A DNA stretch of 64,000 bases from Anaerolineae bacterium (GCA_022822305.1 JAJEBY010000016.1:496001-560000); one strand, 5' to 3'. Positions 55,725-64,000 are shown, numbered from the stretch's first letter. A program made the numbers and translations. Notes: generated by a model not told the origin, from the letters alone.

Positions 55725-56639
55725 TTAGACGTTGTCTTGCGCGGTGGGGTCAAAGGCGTCGCGCAAGCCATCGCCGATGATGTACAGGCAAAGCACGACC
55801 GTCGAGATCAAGACGCCTGGCAAGATGACCAGGTGCGGCTGCGCCAGGAATTCGCGCGATTTGCTGAGCATATTGCCCCAGGTCGCGGTCGGCGGTTGGA
55901 CGCCGAGCCCGAGGTAACTGAGCGCGGATTCGATCAGAATGACGATGCCGATATTGCGCGCCAGCGTCACGATAGTCAAAGAAAAGACGTTGGGCAGAAT
56001 ATGGACCAGCATGACGCGCAGGTCGGAGGCGCCGATAGCCTTGGCGCTGACGATGTATTCGCGCGAACGAATAGCCAAGGTCTCTCCGCGCACCAGCCGG
56101 GTGGTCACCGTCCAGGTCAAGAATACGATGACCAAAATCAGCGACTTGGCATCCGGCGAAAACACCGATGTGATTACAATCAACAGCACCAGTCCAGGGA
56201 CCGAATTCAAGGTGGTGATGATCCAATTCACCAGGTCATCAATGAAGCCGCCGTAATAGCCGGTCAAGATGCCCAGGGAGACGCCGATGGCGAGGGCGAG
56301 AAAAGCCGACATGAATCCGATGAAGAGGGAAACCTGTCCTGCATAAAGCAGGCGCGCCAGGTGATAGCGCCCGAGATTGTCGGTACCGAGGATATGGCCC
56401 TCGCTGAAGATCGGCAAGAACTTCGATCCTGAGGCGTCGGTGGTATTAGGATCGACGCCCAGGATTCCCGTGATCAGCGGTGCAGCGATCGACGCCAGCG
56501 TCAGCAAGGCGATGATGCTGATCGCCAGCAGGGTCAATCGATCGTTCCAAACGCGGGCGAGGGCAAGATCGGTCAAGGAGCGGCTGCGCAATGTCCGTTC
56601 CGCATCCACTTTGACTTTGAGTCGGTCGCCTTGCATCAT
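55725..56639 (-). CDS. Dipeptide-type ABC transporter permease, DppC-like
   Basis: The 304-residue inner-membrane permease has an N-terminal OppC segment with one helix (LTLLAISIIALLTLASIAAPLI) and LGTDNLGRYHLARLLYAGQ. Five further helices follow. The cytoplasmic EAA loop SAKAIGASDLRVMLVHILPN contacts the ATPase. LSYLGLGVQPPTATWGNML and DGLRDAFDPT are typical C-terminal features. AGGAG lies in the stop region of the DppB-like gene, eight bases before the start. Substrates of such systems include peptides, oligosaccharides and nickel. Confidence 0.92.
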   Translation of the reverse strand: MMQGDRLKVKVDAERTLRSRSLTDLALARVWNDRLTLLAISIIALLTLASIAAPLITGILGVDPNTTDASGSKFLPIFSEGHILGTDNLGRYHLARLLYAGQVSLFIGFMSAFLALAIGVSLGILTGYYGGFIDDLVNWIITTLNSVPGLVLLIVITSVFSPDAKSLILVIVFLTWTVTTRLVRGETLAIRSREYIVSAKAIGASDLRVMLVHILPNVFSLTIVTLARNIGIVILIESALSYLGLGVQPPTATWGNMLSKSREFLAQPHLVILPGVLISTVVLCLYIIGDGLRDAFDPTAQDNV

Positions 56640-56645
56640 GCGCTC

Positions 56646-57728
56646 CTAGGACAGCCGAATGCGCGGATCGATCGTCACGTAGAGCATATCTGACAGCAGA
56701 AAGCCCAGGATGGTGCCGACGGCGGCAAAAATGGTTATGCCCATAACGACGGGAAAATCTTGCTGAATCGCTGAAGTGAAGGCCACGCGCCCGACGCCGG
56801 GCCAGGCGAAGACCGTTTCGATCACTGTCGCGCCGGCCCAGACGTTGGTGATGACCGGTCCGATCAGCGTGGCGACCGGGATCATGGCATTGCGCGCGGC
56901 ATGCCGGAAATAGACCGAGCGAGACGCCAGGCCCTTGGCGCGCGCGGTACGAATGTAGTCCTGATTCATGACCTCGAGCGTCGAGGTGCGAACATAACGG
57001 GAAAAGAGCGCGATAAAACCCGCGGCGAAAACAAAGGTCGGCAGTATCAAGTATTCCATTCGTTCAAAGAGGGGCGGACAGACACCGGTCAGCGATGGTC
57101 CACAGCGTCCGCCGAGCGGCACGATGCCCATCACTTTGCCAAGCCCCAGCAGAAGCATCAACCCCAGCCAGAAATTGGGAATGGCATCAAAGATAACCGC
57201 CATCACGCGCGCGAGATTGTCGAACCAGCGCCCTCGGGTCGCGGCCGAGAGGATGCCAACCGGAATCCCAATCACCAGCGAGGCCACGATGGCCGCGATC
57301 CCCAGCTCGAGCGTAGCGGGCAAGTTGGTGAGAATCACCTCCATCACCGGTCTGCGCCTGACGAAGGAACGGCCAAAGTCCCCGCGTAAAATGCCGTAGC
57401 TCTCGCCCGGAGGTTCGGGCTCCCCATCGCCGTCGGCGTCGAGGGGCGCTATCAACTCGAAAGCGCCATCGGAGACGCCATCGCCGTCGCTGTCCCAGCG
57501 CAGCCAATCGTCCCCCGCCAGCCAACGCAAATACTGAATATGAAAAGGATCGTTTATGCCCAGTTGCTTCGCCAGCCGCTCGCGCGTTTCGGCATTGATG
57601 TTTGGCGCCAGGAAGAGACGTTCGACGACGCTGCCGGGCGCAAGCCAAAGCAACAAATATGCGAATAAGGTGATGCCGAAAAAGGTCGGAATGGCTTGGA
57701 CGACGCGGCGGATCAAGTATTTGAACAT
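56646..57728 (-). CDS. Dipeptide-type ABC transporter permease, DppB-like, with calcium-motif loop insertion
   Basis: The 360-residue permease begins MFKYLIRRVVQAIPTFFGIT and has six transmembrane helices. The EAA loop is YIRTARAKGLASRSVYFRHA and the C-terminus AVGTILGFLLSDMLYVTIDP. Between helix 1 and the conserved GDFGRSFVRRRPV, residues 72-115 form an inserted external loop. It contains DSDGDGVSDG and DADGDGEPEP, both resembling the Asp-rich calcium-binding repeats of thrombospondin type 3 or dockerin-like loops. The remainder is canonical. It lies between the substrate-binding-protein gene and the DppC-like gene. No ATPase genes are in the window. Confidence 0.9.
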   Translation of the reverse strand: MFKYLIRRVVQAIPTFFGITLFAYLLLWLAPGSVVERLFLAPNINAETRERLAKQLGINDPFHIQYLRWLAGDDWLRWDSDGDGVSDGAFELIAPLDADGDGEPEPPGESYGILRGDFGRSFVRRRPVMEVILTNLPATLELGIAAIVASLVIGIPVGILSAATRGRWFDNLARVMAVIFDAIPNFWLGLMLLLGLGKVMGIVPLGGRCGPSLTGVCPPLFERMEYLILPTFVFAAGFIALFSRYVRTSTLEVMNQDYIRTARAKGLASRSVYFRHAARNAMIPVATLIGPVITNVWAGATVIETVFAWPGVGRVAFTSAIQQDFPVVMGITIFAAVGTILGFLLSDMLYVTIDPRIRLS

Positions 57729-57821
57729 TACATTTACTCAAGCTGTTGTCGTAATGCCGCAATTGAAAGAACGCGCCGGCAAGCAGCCGACACGTTCTTC
57801 ATCGCTCTAATGAATTGTGAC

Positions 57822-59555
57822 TCAGGAACTGATTACGAGATTGGCCATATTGACATAGCGCATCTCGGCAAAGGGTTCCCAATTCTGCACCGCGTTGGTT
57901 TCGGCGTACATCGAGTTGGGCGCGAACAACCACCACCAAGGCAGTTCTTCGTGCAGAATCTGGCTGATCTCGTGATAGAGCGCCTGACGTTCGGCGAGAT
58001 CGCAACCCGGCAGAGTCAAGGCCTGATCGTAGAGTTCGGTGACGCGATCGTTGCGATAGGAGACGAAGTTGAATCCGCCGCCGACCAGATCGCCGACCGG
58101 GGTGAAGACGTTGCGGGCATCGGTGTCTTGCGCCAGGTTAGTGAAGCCGATCATGATGGCGTCAAAGTCCTGACCGAGCAAGAACGTGACCAGCGCGCCG
58201 AATTCCTGGAGCTGGAAGTCCACGTCGATGCCGATTTGACCCAGTTGATCCTGAATCACGGTACCGGCGGCTTCGCGCACCAGATTACCGGAATTGGTCA
58301 ACATTTCGAAGGCGAAGGGTGTGCCCGGTTCAGCGTAAAGCGCGTCTTCGGTGGCGACCAGCGGCGTGCTGGGATCGTCGTCGTCATCAACGAAACCGGC
58401 TTCCGCGAGCAGCGCCAAAGCAGCTTCCGGATTGTATTCCCAAGGCTCGATGCTGGAGTCGTAACCCCAGAGCGCTGGCGTGCCAAAGCTGTTGACCTGG
58501 ACGGCCTCGCCTTCGGCCGCGCCTTCGATAATGTCAGCGTAATTGACGGCTTGGGCGATGGCCTGACGGACGCGAACATCGCCAAAGAGCGGATGCTTGC
58601 CTTGATCGATGGGATTGCCGTCTTCGTCCTCGCCATTCACAGGCATGTTGCGGTCGGCCAGGTTGAATCCGACAAATGTCAGTCCATCGTCGACATATTC
58701 GTAGACCTGGAATTCGCCGGCTTCAGCGAGGTCGCGGAACTCTTGCATGCGCGAGGCGGGCACGGAGGCGGAACCGGCGGTGCCGACGGAAGTGACTTCA
58801 CCGGCCAGGAATTGCTCGACGCCCACAACCTGATCGGGAACGTTGCGCATGATGTAGCCATCGGGCGATACTGTCAACCAGTGATTGTCGTTGCGCAACA
58901 GGCTGGTCTGCTCGTCCGCAATCAAGGCGCCAAAGTTGAAGACACCGGATGTGACATCGGGATTCTTGTTGTATTCCAGCGTGTCAATGGCGGAAAAGTC
59001 GCCATCAATGAGCGGTTCAATGATGTGCTTGGGCAGGATGCCAAAATCATCGAGTTCATCAATGGCGCGGCAGGAGGCGACGCTGAGCGTAACCACGACA
59101 GTGGTATCGTCCATCGCTTCTACGCTGGCGACGCTCTGCAGGACGCTGGTGCGCGGAGACGATGTCTCGCCGCTGGCCAACGCTTCAAAAGTGAAGGCGT
59201 ATTCGTGCGCGGTGACGGGCGTGCCATCGTTCCAGGCAATGTCGTCGCGTAGAGTAAAGGTATAGGTCAGGCCGTCATCGGATATGCTCCAATCCAACGC
59301 CAGTCCGTTGTCTTGGTCATTGCGGCCGGCCTTCATCGGCGAGCGCGTCTCGGGATCAATATTGTAAAGGCTGGGGAAAAGGAACTCGGTCAGTGACAGA
59401 TCGACCGTATTGTTGGTGAGAAGCGGATTCAAACTGGTGGGATCGCCGCCAAAGTTGGTGCCGATGATAACGCCACCGGAATCTTGAGCGCTCGCTCCAA
59501 AAGCGACGGCTGCGAGAAACACAGCCAAGAGCACTAGTTTAGCTATCTTGTACAT
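57822..59555 (-). CDS. Dipeptide-type ABC transporter substrate-binding protein (family 5)
   Basis: The 577-residue exported protein has a classical signal peptide (LVLLAVFLAAVAFGASAQ) with a probable signal peptidase I site and no lipobox. The family 5 fold shows GGDPTSLNPLLTNNTVDLSL, YTFTLRDDIAWNDGTPVTAHEYAFTF, DVRVRQAIAQAVNYADII and a C-terminal ELPWWWLFAPNSMYAETNAV. Several Asp-rich insertions (GEDEDGNP, VDDDDDPST) recall the acidic loop of its permease partner. It is transcribed first, 93 bases before the DppB-like gene, from an extended -10 promoter. The ligand is unknown. Confidence 0.92.
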   Translation of the reverse strand: MYKIAKLVLLAVFLAAVAFGASAQDSGGVIIGTNFGGDPTSLNPLLTNNTVDLSLTEFLFPSLYNIDPETRSPMKAGRNDQDNGLALDWSISDDGLTYTFTLRDDIAWNDGTPVTAHEYAFTFEALASGETSSPRTSVLQSVASVEAMDDTTVVVTLSVASCRAIDELDDFGILPKHIIEPLIDGDFSAIDTLEYNKNPDVTSGVFNFGALIADEQTSLLRNDNHWLTVSPDGYIMRNVPDQVVGVEQFLAGEVTSVGTAGSASVPASRMQEFRDLAEAGEFQVYEYVDDGLTFVGFNLADRNMPVNGEDEDGNPIDQGKHPLFGDVRVRQAIAQAVNYADIIEGAAEGEAVQVNSFGTPALWGYDSSIEPWEYNPEAALALLAEAGFVDDDDDPSTPLVATEDALYAEPGTPFAFEMLTNSGNLVREAAGTVIQDQLGQIGIDVDFQLQEFGALVTFLLGQDFDAIMIGFTNLAQDTDARNVFTPVGDLVGGGFNFVSYRNDRVTELYDQALTLPGCDLAERQALYHEISQILHEELPWWWLFAPNSMYAETNAVQNWEPFAEMRYVNMANLVISS

Positions 59556-59614
59556 TGCGGTCTCCTAAACTCTCTCGGTGTACACATGTCAGCGATATGA
59601 TGCCTCGCGCGCAA

Positions 59615-59623
59615 AGTATAGCA
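59615..59623 (-). promoter_or_regulatory. Extended -10 promoter of the ABC transporter operon
   Basis: On the minus strand TGC precedes TATACT, about 60 bases before the substrate-binding-protein start. The 14 bases around it (CTCTGCTATACTTT) match those at the polX promoter. No good -35 is present. Confidence 0.45.
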
Positions 59624-59776
59624 GAGGGAAGCCCGAATTCGCCACATATGAATCCCGTGCCGAAATGTGGCGCGTGGCAAACTGGAAGCCGGGATGACAA
59701 CTTCACAGGTTTGCCGGTGATAGAATTGAGTTTGCAGCTTTGCAGCGCCCGTGAAGTTTGAAACGAGGACGAACGC

Positions 59777-61063
59777 ATGACAGCGATAGACACCATCATT
59801 GTTGGCGCCGGAAGCCGAGGCAATGCCTACGGACAGTATGCGCTGGAACATCCGCGCGAGTTGCGCGTCGTTGGCGTGGCGGAACCGGATCCCGTGCGGC
59901 GCGATCGCTTCGTCGGCTTACACGATATCGCGCCGGACATGATCTTCAATGACTGGCAGTCTTTGCTGGCCTCGCGCGGCAAGCGGGCGCCCACGATCAT
60001 CAACTGCACGATGGATCGCTTTCATTTTGAATCGACCATGCGCATGCTCGAGTTGGGATACGATGTGCTGTTGGAGAAGCCGATGACGCCGGTTTTGCGC
60101 GAGAACGTTCGTCTGGTGCAAAAGGCAGAGGAGACCGGTCGTCAGTTGCAGGTTTGCCATGTCTTGCGATATACGCCGTTTTGGCAGGCCCTGCGCGAGG
60201 TGGTGGATTCGGGAGCGCTGGGCCGCATTGTATCGCTCACCCACCGCGAGAATTTGATCTACTACCACATGGCGCACAGTTTCGTGCGCGGTAATTGGCG
60301 GCAGCAAAGTTCCTCGGGTCCGATGATTCTGTGCAAGTGCTGTCACGACTTTGACATCCTGCTCTGGATTCTAAAGCAGCGGGTGCGGCATCTCAGTTCC
60401 TTCGGATCGCTGGCGCACTTTCGGCCGGAAAACGCGCCGGAGGGCGCGACAGAGCGCTGCACGGACGGCTGCCCGGCGGCGGATACCTGCAAATATGAAG
60501 CTACTAAGCTGTATGCGCGCGACGGCTTCGGCTGGCCCTTGAACGCGGTGAGTTACATTCCGACCAAGGCAGCGCGTCTTGAGCAGCTCGAAAGCGGACC
60601 GTACGGGCGCTGTGTTTACAAGTGCGACAATGATGTTGTCGATCATCAGACTGTGAACATGGAGATGGAAGACGGCGCGACTGTGACGCTGGTGATGAAT
60701 GGCCAGGGCGACGAAGAATGCCGAACCATGCGCTGGGATGGCACAGAGGCCACGCTCTACGGCAAATTCTCATCTGGCGGCAATCAGATGCGCATCCATC
60801 ATCACTTGAGCGGCGAGATCGAAGAAATACCCGTGATCGCGAGAGATAGCAGTGGGCACGGCGGGGGCGATTTCGGGATTGTTCGCAGTTTTCTGAATGC
60901 GCTTCAAGGGAAGCCGGATGATAGCGTGACCACGGCGCGGGAATCGCTGGAAAGTCATCTGCTGGCGTTCGCCGCCGAAGAATCGCGCTTGAACAAGAGC
61001 GTGATCGACATGGCTGAATATCGCGCTCGCGTATATGCGGATGCGGATGACCAGCGCCGCTAA
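59777..61063 (+). CDS. Gfo/Idh/MocA family oxidoreductase with cysteine cluster
   Basis: The 428-residue dehydrogenase starts with the Rossmann loop DTIIVGAGSRGNAYGQYALE. The catalytic EKP appears in YDVLLEKPMTPVLRENVRL, and HVLRYTPFWQALREVVDSGA follows. The second domain begins with SGPMILCKCCHDFDILLWIL, where the usual His-Asp pair is HDFD. Additional cysteines occur in ERCTDGCPAADTCKYEA and GRCVYKCDNDVVDH, giving about eight within 120 residues, a likely metal site. It is longer than the gene product at 43609-44577 and belongs to a different subgroup. It is divergent from the ABC operon and may act on the imported compound. Confidence 0.85.
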   Translation: MTAIDTIIVGAGSRGNAYGQYALEHPRELRVVGVAEPDPVRRDRFVGLHDIAPDMIFNDWQSLLASRGKRAPTIINCTMDRFHFESTMRMLELGYDVLLEKPMTPVLRENVRLVQKAEETGRQLQVCHVLRYTPFWQALREVVDSGALGRIVSLTHRENLIYYHMAHSFVRGNWRQQSSSGPMILCKCCHDFDILLWILKQRVRHLSSFGSLAHFRPENAPEGATERCTDGCPAADTCKYEATKLYARDGFGWPLNAVSYIPTKAARLEQLESGPYGRCVYKCDNDVVDHQTVNMEMEDGATVTLVMNGQGDEECRTMRWDGTEATLYGKFSSGGNQMRIHHHLSGEIEEIPVIARDSSGHGGGDFGIVRSFLNALQGKPDDSVTTARESLESHLLAFAAEESRLNKSVIDMAEYRARVYADADDQRR

Positions 61064-61104
61064 ATTGCGTTTTTGATGGGTAGCGCAGCAATTTTCTGGA
61101 TTAG

Positions 61105-61176
61105 CACCCCCGACAGGATTCGAACCTGTGCGCCTGGTTCCGGAAACCAGCGCTCTATCCCCTGAGCTACGGGGGC
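61105..61176 (-). tRNA. tRNA-Arg (anticodon CCG)
   Basis: On the minus strand a full cloverleaf is seen. The acceptor GCCCCCG pairs with CGGGGGT, the D-arm is GCTC/GAGC, and the anticodon stem CTGGT/ACCAG encloses the loop TTCCGGA with anticodon CCG. The T-arm is ACAGG-TTCGAAT-CCTGT and the discriminator is G. The CCA end is not encoded. It reads the CGG arginine codon. Confidence 0.95.
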
Positions 61177-61422
61177 ATGCGCTCGTCATCATATCAGATT
61201 CCGGGGCCGATCACAAGCTGACGGACTCCAGGCGCGCGCGTCGGCGAGACGAAGCGCCACAGTTGAATCCCGTAGATGTGATAGCGCTGTCAGCCTTGAT
61301 ATAATGTCAGGAAGCCGACATTGCTGACGGAACGGGCAACTACGCGACGCCGAGTCGGTCAGCGGATGTTCACTGTCGCGCTCAAGCGCTACCGGTCCGG
61401 TCGCCGCATCGATTTGGAACTC

Positions 61423-62151
61423 ATGGATTTCGCCGAGGTCAGAATTGCCAGCACAGCCTTAATCCTGTTGTGTCTCGCGACAGCTGTATCGCTGGCGGGC
61501 TGTCAGGCCTTGGCGCCTGCAAACGCCGTGGCGACGATCCAACTGGAAGCGGTCAACGTTGATCAGGCGATAGAAGACTTGAGCAAAGCCGCGGCAACGG
61601 ATGTAGCGGAATTGGTCGCGACAGTTGCCGCTGCCGGCACTGCCGTGTCCGAGCACTCGCTGATGAACGCGGCATTGGGAGCGACTTTGCGCGCAAATTT
61701 CACCCCGACGCCGGCGGTTAGGGCCGTGGTCGTCAGCGCGGAAGATATGGGCAGTTCGCTCGACTCGGACATGATGGACGACATGGATTATGAAGACGCG
61801 AGTGATGCTCCTGTCCAGATCAGCGACCTGGATACAGCGCGCGGAATCAACGCCAATAGCGGCTGCACGACCGGCAGCGTCAAGCAATTCGGGACGGACG
61901 AAGCACAGATCTATGCTACCGCGCGCGTCTCCAACTTGCGCGAAGGGACCACGTTTGAAATCGATTGGATGCAACAGAATCGCGTCGTGGATCGATTTTC
62001 GTGGCAGGCTGACTACAGCGCGGCGACGGAGTGCATCTGGTTTTATGTGACGCCGCAGGATTTTGCCTTTTTGCCAGGCGGCTATAGAGCGACGCTGTTT
62101 GTCAACGGCATCTCTCAAGCCAGTACAGATTTCACCATTACCGGATCGTGA
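61423..62151 (+). CDS. Putative lipoprotein of unknown function
   Basis: I do not recognise this family. With the ATG at 61423 the protein has 242 residues and a lipoprotein signal, LILLCLATAVSLAGCQ, whose LAGC is a good lipobox. The open frame extends upstream to 61321 but that would bury the signal. A helical segment (VDQAIEDLSKAAATDVAELV) is followed by an acidic linker (DMMDDMDYED). The C-terminal 110 residues look beta-rich, with two cysteines and YATARVSNLREGTTFEIDW and GGYRATLFVNG, resembling extracellular beta-sandwich modules. The next gene, an M23-family protein, starts three bases later, so a joint cell-envelope role is likely. Confidence 0.6.
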   Translation: MDFAEVRIASTALILLCLATAVSLAGCQALAPANAVATIQLEAVNVDQAIEDLSKAAATDVAELVATVAAAGTAVSEHSLMNAALGATLRANFTPTPAVRAVVVSAEDMGSSLDSDMMDDMDYEDASDAPVQISDLDTARGINANSGCTTGSVKQFGTDEAQIYATARVSNLREGTTFEIDWMQQNRVVDRFSWQADYSAATECIWFYVTPQDFAFLPGGYRATLFVNGISQASTDFTITGS

Positions 62152-62154
62152 CCT

Positions 62155-63156
62155 ATGGGCCGCGCCTCAGACGTTCAGAGTCACACAAGCATTCAATCGG
62201 GTTATCCGCATCAACGATTTGCTGGGGCGATTCATGCGCGGGTGGCTGCGAACCTAGCCGTCGCTATGGTTGTCTTGTGCCTCGGGGGAATTGTTGCAGC
62301 GCAAGAGGCGACGGCGACAGCGGCGGGAAACGACCCCGGGACCAGCACTGCAGCGCCGTCCGCGTCTGCCTTGGCGACAGCGACTGCGCTAGCCGGGATT
62401 GAACCTCAAGTTCTTAGCCGGCCCATAGCCGTGACAGCGGGGCAGGTGCATTGGGCCGACCGCACCTATCCATACGGGAGCACACAGTGGGACACGCGGC
62501 CCGTGCATTTGGGCGTGGAGTTTGTCAATCCACGCTATACGCCCGTGCTGGCAGCGGCATCAGGAATCGTCGTTTTCGCCGGAGCTGATGTCGATACCTT
62601 GGTGGGACCGCAGCTGGACTATTATGGCAAGGTAGTCGTAATCGAACATGACTTGCGATCGCTCGATGATCTGCCGATATCGACACTGTACGCGCACTTG
62701 CACAGCATAACCGTGGAAGTGGGAGAGACTGTCGAAGTTGGGGATGAGATCGGTGACGTTGGCTCAACAGGTATCGCGATTGGCGCGCATCTGCACTTCG
62801 AGGTGCGCGCCGGTGATCCGCTGGACGCAGGCAAGACGCGCAATCCCGAACTCTGGTTGGAAAATTATGTCAATCACGGCATGATCGCCGGGTTCATTCA
62901 CGATGACTCGGGCGGTCCGATTTACGGCAAGCGCGTGGTCGCGCGTTCCGACTCGTCGTGGCGCGAGGTCTATAGCTATGGGGGCGAGCGGGTCAATCGA
63001 GATCCGGTTTGGGGCGAGAACTTTGTCGTTAGCGACTTGCCCGCCGGCGAATACGAAATAGTCATCTTGAAAGCAAGCGGCGCCATCGGATACCGCCGGC
63101 ATGTCGATGTGCTGCCGGACAAGATCACATTCGTCGATGTTCACATGTCGGAGTGA
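62155..63156 (+). CDS. M23 family (LytM-like) peptidase domain protein
   Basis: The 333-residue exported protein has a hydrophobic signal segment (VAMVVLCLGGIVAAQ, about residues 37-51) and an Ala/Thr-rich linker. The LytM domain follows at about 115-235. Metal-site landmarks are RPVHLGVEFVNP, STLYAHLHSITVEVGETV and GAHLHFEVRAGDP. The first zinc motif, normally HxxxD, reads HLGVE, so Asp is replaced by Glu. A C-terminal beta-sandwich of about 85 residues follows (VVARSDSSWREVYSYGGE). The position of the start is uncertain because the signal is preceded by about 35 polar residues. It probably cuts or binds peptidoglycan. Confidence 0.82.
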   Translation: MGRASDVQSHTSIQSGYPHQRFAGAIHARVAANLAVAMVVLCLGGIVAAQEATATAAGNDPGTSTAAPSASALATATALAGIEPQVLSRPIAVTAGQVHWADRTYPYGSTQWDTRPVHLGVEFVNPRYTPVLAAASGIVVFAGADVDTLVGPQLDYYGKVVVIEHDLRSLDDLPISTLYAHLHSITVEVGETVEVGDEIGDVGSTGIAIGAHLHFEVRAGDPLDAGKTRNPELWLENYVNHGMIAGFIHDDSGGPIYGKRVVARSDSSWREVYSYGGERVNRDPVWGENFVVSDLPAGEYEIVILKASGAIGYRRHVDVLPDKITFVDVHMSE

Positions 63157-63193
63157 ATGCGAAGCGCTGTGACGCGCGGATGAAGCGCCTCCG

Positions 63194-64000
63194 CTAGCGA
63201 TAGACGCGGTAGCTGAAAGCGAGAAGTCCCTCGCTGCTGATGTCTGTCACCTGCAGGGCGCCGCGCCGGCCCGACGACGTAATCACGCCGACGATGGCGT
63301 TTCGCAGTGAATTGACGTTGAGCGCGTCGGCAGCCGCCAATTCGGGACTAATGGCGTCGTGGTGCACATCGCCCAGCGCCCTGAATTCGGTCATGTGGTA
63401 AAGTCCGCCGCCGTTCACAGCGACCAGTTCGTTGCCCGTCCAAGTCAAATCATGATTGCCGGCGCCATCCAAATCTATTGTACCCTCCGTGACCGTCCGA
63501 ACGCCGCTGCTGAAGATTGGCCGATCGACGATGTAACTGAAGACGAAGATCTGGTTGTTGGCTTCGCCGGCAGGTCCCTCATACACTTGCTGGTTGAGGT
63601 CGGCGACGATGATGGCGGACTGCGGTCCGGTCGGGCCGGTCAGATTTTGTTGCAGCTGCACGGTAGCCCGTCGACCGGCGGACAATCCGGGTAGATTGAA
63701 TCCTGCGAAGAGGCTACCGGGTTGAAATGACGTGGCAACGGTGAAGGGACCGGCCGGCGACAAGCCGCGATTCTCCACAATCACGTTGACCAATGCCAGC
63801 TGATCCAGAATGATGCGGTTGGGGAAGGCATTGACGATTACGATGTCGGGTTCGGATTGGGATGCCGCGGTTGGGCTGACGGGCGGAGTCGATGACGGCG
63901 GTGGCTCTATCAACGGCACCAGGCTGCGATCGCCGAAGGTATCGACCAGGTACGCGGCGAGCCAGCCCAATTGACCCTGGAAGTCGATGACATACCAGGC
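63194..64000 (-). CDS. SH3b-containing protein with CARDB-like segment (5' end beyond window)
   Basis: The reading frame stays open to the right edge, so the N-terminus is missing. The visible part begins with WYVIDFQGQLGWLAAYLV, the last strands of an SH3b domain. A Pro/Ser-rich linker follows. A beta-sandwich then resembles CARDB adhesion modules (IILDQLALVNVIVENRGLSP, ATVQLQQNL, IIVADLNQQVYE). The last 110 residues contain a region of unknown fold (NSLRNAIVGVITSSGRRGAL). It converges with the M23-family gene. An extracellular, wall-associated protein is inferred. Confidence 0.65.
   Translation of the reverse strand, partial: AWYVIDFQGQLGWLAAYLVDTFGDRSLVPLIEPPPSSTPPVSPTAASQSEPDIVIVNAFPNRIILDQLALVNVIVENRGLSPAGPFTVATSFQPGSLFAGFNLPGLSAGRRATVQLQQNLTGPTGPQSAIIVADLNQQVYEGPAGEANNQIFVFSYIVDRPIFSSGVRTVTEGTIDLDGAGNHDLTWTGNELVAVNGGGLYHMTEFRALGDVHHDAISPELAAADALNVNSLRNAIVGVITSSGRRGALQVTDISSEGLLAFSYRVYR

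Noticed and set aside
57696..59252. A 518-codon open frame on the plus strand opposite the substrate-binding protein gene
   Set aside because: It has no family motifs, lies antisense to a clear exported binding protein, and its composition is a mirror of that gene's codon bias.

Overview
The window is about 64 kb of GC-rich chromosome, densely packed with genes on both strands. It shows no plasmid, phage or insertion-sequence genes. The gene set suggests an Anaerolineae-like member of the Chloroflexota: many SH3b-domain envelope proteins, a T-box-controlled trp operon, PolX, RqcH, an LCP protein, dipeptide-type ABC systems, and several Gfo/Idh/MocA and creatininase-family genes. This placement is inferred from gene content and style. 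No rRNA or marker phylogeny was available.

Layout. (1) 1-8954: a partial aquaporin, an LCP cell-wall ligase, lipoyl-transfer LipM, and a minus-strand housekeeping block (PolX, an SH3b protein, NAD-dependent DNA ligase, an RlmI-type methyltransferase). (2) 9061-25373: an aromatic amino acid supercluster. A sigma70-type promoter and a tryptophan T-box (specifier TGG, antiterminator and competing terminator all visible) precede trpE-G-D-C-F-(NUDIX)-B-A. A secreted SH3b-repeat gene follows. Then come aroH (chorismate mutase), tyrA, aroA, aroE, aroC, an aroK-aroB fusion and aroQ. Together they encode every step from DAHP to chorismate, the Trp branch, and the first steps towards Tyr. DAHP synthase and prephenate dehydratase are not here. 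(3) 25493-37065: glutamine synthetase, aspartate kinase, a PSP1/RicT protein, a PIG-L deacetylase, an M20 amidohydrolase, a degenerate cyanophycinase-like protein, PurA, a small membrane / CtaB-like / cytochrome c trio, and the ribosome-rescue factor RqcH.

(4) 37093-46582: three glycosyltransferases, a KDG-kinase-like PfkB protein, an ABC exporter, and a translationally coupled minus-strand operon (GH-A glycosidase, solute-binding protein, Gfo/Idh oxidoreductase). (5) 46576-50666: a sulfotransferase-like protein next to a class IV aminotransferase-like protein whose PLP lysine position reads His, then a lone xanthine-dehydrogenase-type molybdenum subunit. (6) 50742-61063: a catabolic-looking region. 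It has a four-gene operon (aldo/keto reductase, creatininase family, ketopantoate-reductase family, SDR) behind a 15-bp palindrome, an aldose epimerase, a dipeptide-type ABC system with a calcium-motif insertion in one permease, and a cysteine-rich Gfo/Idh oxidoreductase. (7) 61105-64000: tRNA-Arg(CCG), a lipoprotein, an M23-family protein and a partial SH3b protein.

The items most worth a second look are the sulfotransferase-like/aminotransferase-like pair, the four-gene creatininase operon, the CtaB-like/cytochrome c trio, the permease insertion, the NUDIX gene inside trp, and the two hairpin-controlled aromatic leaders.
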